This document shows positions 8,196 through 15,540 of a stretch of DNA of 18,481 nt, one piece after another; position 1 is the stretch's first letter; each line of letters starts with the position of its first letter. The notes beneath the pieces were generated by a model that ran no database searches, was not told the DNA's origin, and worked only from the letters and a program-made list of their open reading frames with translations. The DNA lies in NCBI GenBank assembly GCA_022511285.1, contig JAFLRW010000013.1, forward strand, positions 1 to 18,481, read 5' to 3'. The DNA is from Duncaniella sp. Its GTDB lineage: Bacteria; Bacteroidota; Bacteroidia; Bacteroidales; Muribaculaceae. A program made the translations under genes and the position numbers.

Positions 8196-9238
8196 AAAGC
8201 GGATTTTGAGAATTTAAGATGAGAGATAAGATATTGACGAGAGAGGTCAATCAGTTCGGCACGCTGAGCATCAGATGTGGCTAAAAAATCATTTAAGCGC
8301 TCATTCGGCAGGTCATTTCTCATCATCGGGATATAACGTGTGCCGAAAATGGATGCAAAAATCAAGCCGTGATAAGAATTTGTCACAATAGTCTCAGCGT
8401 TTTTTATAAGCGCTAAGAATTCCTTGGGACCAATATCAGGGAGGAACAATGTATCGCGAATGTAGTCACCTACCGAGATAACCGGCAGACCTTGAGTCCG
8501 AGCCTCATCGGCCACGCGCTCGGCAATATCCTGAACCGGCCCCATGCCGTAAGCGAGCAGATATCTTGACGGCAACTGCGGCAGCTGAGCGCCATTGGCA
8601 ATATTTAGCCACTGATTTCTGTCTAATAACCAGACGGGATCGCAGACGTAGGTCCCGTTCAACCCCATAGACTGCAGCACGCTGAGCCCGGAGCGTTCTC
8701 TGATGCTAATAACGTCCAAGAGCTTCAGTCGGCGTGTCATACCGGAAATCTCCTCGGAAGGAATTTCAGGTATTGCGAAACTTGCGGCATAGGATATACG
8801 CGCTGTTTGTTTTGGCCCAAAGTCAAGGAAGAAAGCACTGTCACGGCCATTCGGGAAAATCGGATTCCAAATCTGGTCACTTCCGGCAATGTATATGTCG
8901 GCCTGCGGAGGCTCTGAGCGCAATTCGTCGATAGAGCGATACCTACGTGTGAGCGGGAGCATCCTTTTAGTAAACTCGTCAAATCTTCGCTTGTTTTTCA
9001 GATTAGCCAATCTTTGTGGCAGCTTGGCGAGAAGATAGACGTATCTCAGAATCGGGTAGTCCCACTTCGGATTATTTACCGCTGTAAGAGAATAGTGTCT
9101 TGAAAGATATGGGGGTTTATAATCAATTATCCTTACATCACACCCGAGAGAGGACACATAATGTGACAGCGCATAGGCTTGGAGCGATGCACCGTGATTA
9201 TACACATCGTGACAGGTGATGATTGCGACTTTAGTCAT
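8192..9238 (-). CDS. Polysaccharide pyruvyl transferase family protein
   Basis: 348-residue member of the PS_pyruv_trans family, which transfers pyruvate from phosphoenolpyruvate to a sugar as a ketal. Visible landmarks: N-terminal MTKVAIITCHDVYNHGASLQ with the NHGA(S)LQ loop, the IAGSDQIWNP motif (117-126) typical of the family, FFLDFGPKQTARISYAASF, ISIRERSGLSVLQSMG, and TNSYHGLIFASIFG in the C-terminal half. It lies 36 bp downstream of the tyrosine kinase gene and shares an ATGA overlap with the GT4 gene. Its presence suggests that the polysaccharide carries acidic pyruvate ketals. The acceptor sugar is not predictable, and some family members have other roles. Confidence 0.92.
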   Translation of the reverse strand: MTKVAIITCHDVYNHGASLQAYALSHYVSSLGCDVRIIDYKPPYLSRHYSLTAVNNPKWDYPILRYVYLLAKLPQRLANLKNKRRFDEFTKRMLPLTRRYRSIDELRSEPPQADIYIAGSDQIWNPIFPNGRDSAFFLDFGPKQTARISYAASFAIPEIPSEEISGMTRRLKLLDVISIRERSGLSVLQSMGLNGTYVCDPVWLLDRNQWLNIANGAQLPQLPSRYLLAYGMGPVQDIAERVADEARTQGLPVISVGDYIRDTLFLPDIGPKEFLALIKNAETIVTNSYHGLIFASIFGTRYIPMMRNDLPNERLNDFLATSDAQRAELIDLSRQYLISHLKFSKSAL

Positions 9239-9274
9239 CAGGAAATGAACGGAGTCAAGATTATCGTCAAGGGC

Positions 9275-11734
9275 TTATGACTCCTCGGAGTAAGAGTGGT
9301 ATTTGCCGTAATTTCCGTAGTGGTAACCATATCGGGCATATCCGTAACGTGAATACCCGTAGTGAGAGAATTCCTGGCGAGTGCCGTTGAGGAGAATTGA
9401 CAGGTTGGGGAATCGACGCTCCTGATACCACTTTTCAATATCCGGGAGGAATGAACGGTCAAGGACGTGAGCTCTCACCACAAACAGAGTCATTTCAACG
9501 TGGCGTGAGATAATGGCCGCATCGGCCACAATTTCCACGGGAGGGCAGTCAACGAATACATAGTCATACTGCTCCTTTAGCTCAGCAATGAGCTTGCTGA
9601 ATCGAGGAGTGAAGAGGAGCTCGGTGGGGTTTGGCGGAAGAGTACCGACGGGGAGCACCTCAATAGCCCCCACACTTTGCACCACCTCGCGCCAGTCGGG
9701 AATCTGGCCGGAGAGGAAGTTTGACACACCCTTTTCAGGCGAGTTTACATATTTTGAGAGCGAAGCTCTACGCAGGTCAAGGTCAACAGCTATGACCTTT
9801 TTGTTTTTAATGCCGAGCACATTTGCGAGGTTGATGGTGATGAACGTCTTACCCGACCCGGGATTCATCGATGTCAGCATCACCACGTGATGTCCGCTCT
9901 CGAATCCGAGAATAAACTCAAGGTTAGTACGGACCACACGGAAAGCCTCGTTCATCACATTTCGGCTCTTCTCCTTGACCACCAGCTCCGTTTCGGTAAT
10001 TTCAGCCGGCATAGGACGCTTTTTGCCACCTTTCTTGCCGGTCATAGCCTGAGGAATCTCACCGACAAAGGGAGCGTGGAGGTTTTCAAGGTCCTTACGA
10101 CCGCGCACCGCAGTGTTGAACGCCTCGATAACCAGCAGAATCACAGCCGGGAGACACAATCCGATTAAGGCAGCAATCCCCACTAAGAACATAGAGTTAG
10201 GGCTGACTGGGATGGGGTCGGAAGAGGGCTGGTCCATCACACGGGTATTATAAGCTGTAAAAGCCTGAGAGAGTTCATTTTCCTCACGTTTCTGAAGTAG
10301 GAACAGGTAGAGCGACTCTTTGACTTTCTGCTGACGTTCTACAGAGAGGAGGTATTTCTCCTGTTGAGGGTTTGCGGCGAGCTTGCTGACGGCTTGAGAA
10401 CGTGCATCGTTGACAGTGGACCGTTTGGTCTGCAACATGGTTAACTCATTGTCGAGCGATGCAATAATCGATTGCTTCATAGTGACCAGTTTTTGGTCAA
10501 TATCCATCACCAATGGGTTTTGTTCGGAAGAGACTGCAAGGTGATTGTTTCGCTGCAAAAGGAGTGCATTATATGTCGCAATCTGACTTTCAATGGTAGG
10601 GCTACCGATGCCGGTGTTAGCAGGAAGCTGGTCGCGCGAATGCATACCATCAAGAAGATAATTCTTGAGATAACGAGTCATATACAGGCGTGTATCCAAT
10701 TCACGTCCTTGCTCTTCGGTTGAAGTGGCCTGATTGAGAGCGATACCGCCGACAGCCCCGACGCTTGTCATAAGGTTTCGGCTTTTGAAGTCAGAGATGT
10801 CAGAATCGACGCTTCCGAGCTCGCTCTCAATAATGCTGAGGCGCTCGCGAATAAAATCGGTGGTGGCGGCGGTGATTTGGTTGCGGTCTTTAATCCAGCC
10901 CTCATTGTAAACGGCAATAAGGGTGGCCAGGATATCCTCACCTCTGGCACGTGACACATCGTTAATGGCCAGATTAATGATTGAGGCTCTTTGATTTCGC
11001 TGAGAGACTCTAATGGCGGCATTAAGTCCGTTGACTGTAGATCGCATGGATCTGCGCTTAACCAATAGCTGGTCAGACTTACCCGACACATAGTATGGTG
11101 ATGGAGTCACCGAGACAATGCCCATCGGAGTTTTAACGGTTTGTCCCAGACGGAAAGAGAGAGCGCCTTCAAAGTCGTGACCGTTAAGATTCATATTCGA
11201 GACGGTGATGGTGCTATCTTTACTGAGCTTCAGAGTAAATGAAGCCTCGTCAGTGTCGGCAAAATCGGGGAATTTGACAGTGACGGGGAGGTCGATGCCG
11301 TAGGCAAGATTGTCGTGGAACGGACCTTTGTGATATGCCTCGACAGATAGGTTAAGACGGTTGACCACCTCACGAGTAGATGCCACGGTAGTGATGGCAA
11401 GAATCTCGTTGGTGATATTTACCGAAGTCCCGTGGATTCCGAGCTGGCTCATCAACTCTTCGGTGGCGGCACCGGCTTTATCTTCCGCCTTGATAAGGAT
11501 TGATGCAGTAGATCGGTAGATAAACGGCGTAATCTGAAGATAATAGAACACCGCCCCCAAAGCGACAGCAAGGCTTAGGACAAACCATTGCCAATTGCCG
11601 AGAAACAGGAAAACGCTATCCTTGATTTTAACGAAAGTGTCGTTAGTGTGTTTGGAAGGGACTTGCGTGTTGATAAGGGCACTGCTCTCTTCGAGAGAGA
11701 GATTATTATTGTTGGTGTCGAGATTTCGCTGCAT
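9275..11734 (-). CDS. Polysaccharide biosynthesis tyrosine autokinase / chain-length regulator (Wzc-like)
   Basis: 819-residue inner-membrane co-polymerase fused to a bacterial tyrosine kinase; it controls polymerisation and export together with the Wza-like protein. A Wzz-type N-terminal domain starts with a membrane segment near 47-67. A long periplasmic region with helical, coiled-coil character spans about 290-490. A GNVR-like stretch lies at about 464-491, and a second membrane segment at 515-537. The cytoplasmic kinase has the oligomerisation motif EX2RX2R (Glu596, Arg599, Arg602), Walker A NPGSGKT (624-630), Walker A' VIAVDLDLRR (647-656) and Walker B YVFVDCPP (725-732). The C-terminus is a tyrosine cluster with ten Tyr between 792 and 815, the usual autophosphorylation site. 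It starts 2 bp after the wza-like stop. No phosphatase gene is nearby. Confidence 0.96.
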   Translation of the reverse strand: MQRNLDTNNNNLSLEESSALINTQVPSKHTNDTFVKIKDSVFLFLGNWQWFVLSLAVALGAVFYYLQITPFIYRSTASILIKAEDKAGAATEELMSQLGIHGTSVNITNEILAITTVASTREVVNRLNLSVEAYHKGPFHDNLAYGIDLPVTVKFPDFADTDEASFTLKLSKDSTITVSNMNLNGHDFEGALSFRLGQTVKTPMGIVSVTPSPYYVSGKSDQLLVKRRSMRSTVNGLNAAIRVSQRNQRASIINLAINDVSRARGEDILATLIAVYNEGWIKDRNQITAATTDFIRERLSIIESELGSVDSDISDFKSRNLMTSVGAVGGIALNQATSTEEQGRELDTRLYMTRYLKNYLLDGMHSRDQLPANTGIGSPTIESQIATYNALLLQRNNHLAVSSEQNPLVMDIDQKLVTMKQSIIASLDNELTMLQTKRSTVNDARSQAVSKLAANPQQEKYLLSVERQQKVKESLYLFLLQKREENELSQAFTAYNTRVMDQPSSDPIPVSPNSMFLVGIAALIGLCLPAVILLVIEAFNTAVRGRKDLENLHAPFVGEIPQAMTGKKGGKKRPMPAEITETELVVKEKSRNVMNEAFRVVRTNLEFILGFESGHHVVMLTSMNPGSGKTFITINLANVLGIKNKKVIAVDLDLRRASLSKYVNSPEKGVSNFLSGQIPDWREVVQSVGAIEVLPVGTLPPNPTELLFTPRFSKLIAELKEQYDYVFVDCPPVEIVADAAIISRHVEMTLFVVRAHVLDRSFLPDIEKWYQERRFPNLSILLNGTRQEFSHYGYSRYGYARYGYHYGNYGKYHSYSEES

Positions 11735-11736
11735 AA

Positions 11737-12531
11737 TTATTTAGTAAAAAGGACTATGAGAGTTGATGCAAGGCCCAACATAGACACCCAGAATCCGGGA
11801 GTCATATAGCTGCTACCGTTGGCAGAAGCTTGGTTTTGTTTTATCTGAGTAGGCTCAATATAAATCATATCACCTTGACGGACATAATAGACAGGAGAGT
11901 CGTAGACGGCATCAGCTTTGGTGAGGTCAATCTCATAAGTGTGTTGTTTTTTTCCCTCGGTGCGAAGCACACGCACGTGACGGCGCTTACCCTGAATGGT
12001 GAGGTCGCCGGAGAGGGAGATTGCTTCGAGAATTGTGAGTTTATCGTCGGGGAATGTATGCCGTCCAACTCCCGACTCACCAATGACATAGAAAGCCATG
12101 TCAGGGAAGTTGACTATAACCACCGGGTCGCGCAACAAGCTTCCGGAGAGGAGACGATATTTCACCAAATCAGCCACTTCAAGACGAGTGAGACCGGCAA
12201 CGTGGATGCTGCCAATGATTGGCATATCAATATTGCCGTTGGTGTCGACGGTATAAGCATAATATGAATTGCCACGGCCGGAATTGTAGCCGCCGGCAGA
12301 ACTCTGACCACCGGAGTAAAGATTGAACATGCTTGCCAACTCGGGGTCGCGAGAGTAGACATTGACGGATACTTTATCGCCCGGCATAAGCCTGAGATCA
12401 CCATCCGACTGCAGGGTAAGTTCAGTGTTGGGCGGGAGGTCCTGAAGATAGATCACATCTTTGACAGGGCCGCACGATGCGAGCATCAGTATGAGTAACG
12501 CCGGGATTATTGCGAATAAATGTCGTTTCAT
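11737..12531 (-). CDS. Polysaccharide export lipoprotein (Wza-like, Poly_export/SLBB)
   Basis: 264-residue outer-membrane polysaccharide export protein, first gene of the exopolysaccharide operon. The preferred start MKRHLFAIIPALLILMLASC gives a classical lipoprotein signal peptide with lipobox LASC and acylated Cys20. A Poly_export domain follows (LMPGDKVSVNVYSRDPEL, then YTVDTNGNIDMPIIGSIHV), and then an SLBB domain (FYVIGESGVGRHTFPDD, LTILEAISLSGDL). A C-terminal hydrophobic helix (YMTPGFWVSMLGLASTLIVL) ends the protein, comparable to the membrane-spanning helix of Wza. The frame could also begin at ATG 12555, but that codon lies at the predicted transcription start and would put eight residues ahead of the signal peptide. 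ATG 12531 leaves a 5' leader of roughly 25 nt. Confidence 0.93.
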   Translation of the reverse strand: MKRHLFAIIPALLILMLASCGPVKDVIYLQDLPPNTELTLQSDGDLRLMPGDKVSVNVYSRDPELASMFNLYSGGQSSAGGYNSGRGNSYYAYTVDTNGNIDMPIIGSIHVAGLTRLEVADLVKYRLLSGSLLRDPVVIVNFPDMAFYVIGESGVGRHTFPDDKLTILEAISLSGDLTIQGKRRHVRVLRTEGKKQHTYEIDLTKADAVYDSPVYYVRQGDMIYIEPTQIKQNQASANGSSYMTPGFWVSMLGLASTLIVLFTK

Positions 12532-12562
12532 AAAAGTGGTGGTGTTAAAGTCCATATTTGTG

Positions 12563-12593
12563 CAAAGTTACAAAAAAAGTGCCACATCGCCAC
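12563..12593 (-). promoter_or_regulatory. Probable promoter of the exopolysaccharide operon
   Basis: On the minus strand a perfect -7 element TAACTTTG lies at 12570-12563. Twenty nt upstream is GTG (12593-12591), a one-base departure from the -33 TTG. Transcription would start near 12556. A run of seven T lies just upstream of the -7 box. The strong -7 and weak -33 suggest a promoter that may need help from a regulator. Confidence 0.65.
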
Positions 12594-12614
12594 GCATAAT
12601 GAAATTAATAATTG

Positions 12615-13247
12615 TTATAAACGGGGGCCATTTGCGTGAAAAGCATTTGCGTGAAGCCATAGCTGAGCCTCCGGACCAAGATTGAACAGGAGGTCAAGAA
12701 TGCTAAGGCCGCTGATAAACCCGAGCCGCCCGGCCCGAATCTGCCTGTAAGGTGTCAGAGTGGCGGGAATCGAAGAGACAAGAGGGATGGCATCATCAAT
12801 TCTGTCTATCTCTAATCCAAGACAAGAACGAATCTCTGCATCCCAAGCCAATGCCAGGTCAACCAGCAACGGAAAACGCTCGGTGACCCCGGCGGAGAGC
12901 ATCGGGAGGAACCGGTCGATGTAAAATTCAAAGTATGGAGTGCGCCCATACGCACTCTCGAGCGCCACCCTATGGACGTCCCACCAACCGCCGTGAGCGC
13001 TCACCTCAATGCTATTCCAAAGGCAGCGATGACTATGAGGCTTAACAATCGGGACCGTGAGGTCGAGACGCCCGCGGGTGTCGGCAATCGTGAAGCGGTG
13101 AGTGGCTTTGTCGCGTTTATCGAAAGGGATGTCCCAACGCTGCGCCGAGCAGCCGGCACTCCAGGCAGCGACATACAGTCCCACCTCGCCGCATAGTCGC
13201 GGCGGGAGAGCCAAAGCAAGGGATGGATAGGGAACGGGGCGACTCAC
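12615..13247 (-). CDS. WbqC family protein
   Basis: 210-residue protein of the WbqC-like family, whose biochemical role is not established; the name comes from an O-antigen cluster. Matching features are the FDKRDKATHRFTIADTRGR segment with its following LDLTVPIV strand (43-68) and the strongly conserved block WDVHRVALESAYGRTPYF (89-106). The start is GTG at 13247, sharing a GTGA tetramer with the lepB stop, so it is translationally coupled to lepB. The extreme C-terminus contains a five-residue near-repeat (HANAF HANGP) encoded by a 15-bp tandem repeat. It is the last gene of the sigma-led operon, 59 nt before ATG 12555 and 83 nt before the preferred start of the wza-like gene. Confidence 0.88.
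   Translation of the reverse strand: MSRPVPYPSLALALPPRLCGEVGLYVAAWSAGCSAQRWDIPFDKRDKATHRFTIADTRGRLDLTVPIVKPHSHRCLWNSIEVSAHGGWWDVHRVALESAYGRTPYFEFYIDRFLPMLSAGVTERFPLLVDLALAWDAEIRSCLGLEIDRIDDAIPLVSSIPATLTPYRQIRAGRLGFISGLSILDLLFNLGPEAQLWLHANAFHANGPRL
12629..12655. repeat. 15-bp-period tandem repeat at the 3' end of the WbqC gene
   Basis: The 12-mer CATTTGCGTGAA occurs at 12629-12640 and again at 12644-12655, so the two copies have a 15-bp period. The period is a multiple of three and duplicates five codons in frame. The repeat lies about 75-100 bp upstream of the inferred transcription start of the exopolysaccharide operon. Confidence 0.8.
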
Positions 13248-14713
13248 TTATGCTGAAACTTGGGAGCATCAGGGTTGGCATCTTTCAGCACACGATTCCA
13301 GCGGATGCCGCCATTGAAGAGGCTTTTATCCTTATCAAAGGAGATAAGCACCAATTCGGGACAGCCCACAATATGGTCCTCGGGGACGAAGCCCCAATAG
13401 CGGGAATCCAGAGAATTGTCGCGATTATCGCCCATCATAAAGTAGTAGTCCATCTTAAAAGTGTAAGAATCGTGAGGGGCGCCGTCAATCCAGAGCTTGG
13501 AATCGCGCCACACAGCATCGTGGTTGCCTTCATAGTCGCGAATCACCCGACCGTAGATATCCCAGGCACGTTGACTCATGGCCAATACAGCACCTTTTCG
13601 AGGAATCCAAAGCTCGCCGTAGTCAGCCCTTGTCCAAGAGTCGGCGACACCGGCAGGATAGAGCATTTCGCCCGGCTGCGCCGGCATCCGCATCACCCTG
13701 CTCACCGACTTGTCGGCCTCGAGCGCCTCAACCATAGCCGCCGTGAGCGGTGCAGCATAAAGTGTCGGAACAGTGCCATCATCATTGACAGTGAAATCAA
13801 GAGCCTTAAGGGCCTCAATATCTTCGGGAGTCACCGGGACAATGTGACGGTCGTCCTCGGCAATCCCGAGCGCCTCCCACTGAGCCTCCGTCATCGAGCC
13901 GGACTTGAGCTGAAAATAATAATTGAACTGCACATTGTCGGGCTGTTCGATGGGCTTACCATTAATATGGATAACGCCGTCAACTATCTTGATTTTTTCT
14001 CCGGGGAGCCCCACAGCACGTTTCACGTAATTTTCACGACGGTCCACCGGGCGCCAAATCACTTGGCCGAATGTCTGAGGATTGGATAAGACGGTCTCAC
14101 GTCCATAGAGGCGCACGAGGGTGTAGAAATCGGGGTTCTGCACCTTAACGCAGACGGTGTCGCCGGCGGGGAAATTGAACACTACAATATCTCCCCGCTG
14201 CACTTTTCTAAGCCCTTTAAGCCGATGATATTCCCACTGAGGGTGGTCAAGATAGCTCTTGGAGTTGATGATTGGAAATGTGTTCTGCACCAACGGGAAA
14301 TGGATAGGCGTCTGAGGAACCCTCGGGCCATATACCATCTTGTTGACCCAAAGATAGTCGCCCACCAGAAGAGACTTTTCAAGTGAAGATGAGGGAATCT
14401 GGTAGTTCTGACCGATGAATGTGAACACGAAGTAGACCAATACCAAGGCATATACGATAGCATCAACCCAGCTCATCACCCAACGGACTACCGGGGATGA
14501 GGAGCGTTTCCACCAAGTCAGAGGGATATATCCCAAAATATAAATATCGAGAAGGAGAAACCAGAATAGCGCCACCCACCAGGAGCCGAGCCATGCCACC
14601 CATAAGAAGAAGATTAACGAGACCACAGAGAAACGGAGCCAACGAGAGGTGCGCACGGCTCTGATGCGCTCTCTGAATCCGGGGCGGAGCGAAGAGGAAT
14701 GTTCTGATGTCAT
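13244..14713 (-). CDS. lepB: Signal peptidase I
   Basis: 489-residue inner-membrane serine protease that removes signal peptides from secreted proteins. N-terminal hydrophobic segments lie at about 28-64 and 84-100. The catalytic serine box QIPSSSLEKSLLVGDYLWVNK begins at residue 105. Ser110 is the likely nucleophile, and the usual G-S-M reads S-S-L here. The general-base lysine is Lys231 in NYVKRAVGLPGE, and box E is GDNRDNSLDSRYWG (428-441). It is longer than the 324-residue E. coli enzyme, with extra sequence between the Ser and Lys boxes and between Lys231 and box E; long forms are common in Bacteroidota. The start overlaps the dapB stop (ATGA), and the stop overlaps the WbqC gene start (GTGA). 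Confidence 0.95.
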   Translation of the reverse strand: MTSEHSSSLRPGFRERIRAVRTSRWLRFSVVSLIFFLWVAWLGSWWVALFWFLLLDIYILGYIPLTWWKRSSSPVVRWVMSWVDAIVYALVLVYFVFTFIGQNYQIPSSSLEKSLLVGDYLWVNKMVYGPRVPQTPIHFPLVQNTFPIINSKSYLDHPQWEYHRLKGLRKVQRGDIVVFNFPAGDTVCVKVQNPDFYTLVRLYGRETVLSNPQTFGQVIWRPVDRRENYVKRAVGLPGEKIKIVDGVIHINGKPIEQPDNVQFNYYFQLKSGSMTEAQWEALGIAEDDRHIVPVTPEDIEALKALDFTVNDDGTVPTLYAAPLTAAMVEALEADKSVSRVMRMPAQPGEMLYPAGVADSWTRADYGELWIPRKGAVLAMSQRAWDIYGRVIRDYEGNHDAVWRDSKLWIDGAPHDSYTFKMDYYFMMGDNRDNSLDSRYWGFVPEDHIVGCPELVLISFDKDKSLFNGGIRWNRVLKDANPDAPKFQHK

Positions 14714-15507
14714 AAGGCCGGGATATTAAGAATTGACTTCATCATATCGTCGATGGAGAACACACCCTTACGGTCGGCCAGCCATTCAGCGGCCATCACG
14801 GCACCGAGAGCAAAGCCATCGCGACTCTTAGCCTCGTGAGTGAGGGTAATGGTGTCGACCTCAGAGTCGCAGGAGAGAGTGTGAATGCCCGGCACCTCGC
14901 CGCGGCGGATAGCGAGCACCGGGAGCACACCCTGCATACACTCGGGAGCCTTGTCAGAGGCCACGACCACAGGTGCGCCGTCGCCGTCGGGCACCCTTAC
15001 CTCGCCAATAGAAGTATAGGCAGAGAGGAGCGAGTCAGCCTCAACGATATCAGCGGCCATAGTCAGTGCCGTGCCTGAGGGATAATCGAGTTTATGGATG
15101 TGGTGTGTTTCAGAGAGGGATAGGTCGTATTGCGGAAGATGTCCCATGATTTCGGCAAGTCTGCGAGCCACCAAGCGCGAGACATAGACCCCGATAGAGA
15201 AGTTGCTTGCGGCAAGGAGGGCCGAATTGGCCTCTTCGACCTTTCGGGCCACATCGGGGAGAGAGTCATACCACCCCGTAGAACCGCTGACCACCCTTAC
15301 ACCTTTGGCCACCGCCTTTTCAATACAGGCGGGAGCGGAGGCGGGAGTGGTAAACTCAATAGCCACTTGGGCCGCAGCAAACTCAGCGGAGTCGATATCG
15401 GACTGATTGGCCTCATCAATAGCGGCCACAATCTCGTGGCCACGTGCGAGGGCAATTTTCTCAACGGCGTGTCCCATCTTGCCGTAACCTATAAGCGCAA
15501 TTTTCAT
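14710..15507 (-). CDS. dapB: 4-hydroxy-tetrahydrodipicolinate reductase
   Basis: 265-residue NAD(P)H-dependent cytosolic reductase of the diaminopimelate/lysine pathway, which supplies diaminopimelate for peptidoglycan. The Rossmann loop GYGKMG is at 7-12. The catalytic and substrate-binding signature ETHHIHKLDYPSGTA occupies 133-147, with the His pair 135/136 and Lys139 equivalent to the E. coli catalytic residues. The cofactor-side segment EFTTPAS (51-57) is followed by SGSTGW (74-79). It lies 33 bp after the porin gene and overlaps lepB by 4 bp. Confidence 0.96.
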   Translation of the reverse strand: MKIALIGYGKMGHAVEKIALARGHEIVAAIDEANQSDIDSAEFAAAQVAIEFTTPASAPACIEKAVAKGVRVVSGSTGWYDSLPDVARKVEEANSALLAASNFSIGVYVSRLVARRLAEIMGHLPQYDLSLSETHHIHKLDYPSGTALTMAADIVEADSLLSAYTSIGEVRVPDGDGAPVVVASDKAPECMQGVLPVLAIRRGEVPGIHTLSCDSEVDTITLTHEAKSRDGFALGAVMAAEWLADRKGVFSIDDMMKSILNIPAL

Positions 15508-15540
15508 AATCTCAGGAGTGTAGAGAATATTTGTTAAATA

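Noticed and set aside
12571..12614. Terminator between the WbqC gene and the exopolysaccharide operon
   Set aside because: A run of seven T is present, but only about 3 bp of stem can form ahead of it. Read-through from the sigma-led operon therefore remains possible.
13223..14089. Plus-strand open frame of 288 codons opposite lepB
   Set aside because: It is antisense to a well-supported gene with intact catalytic motifs, shows no recognisable domain, and arises from the codon bias of the minus-strand gene.
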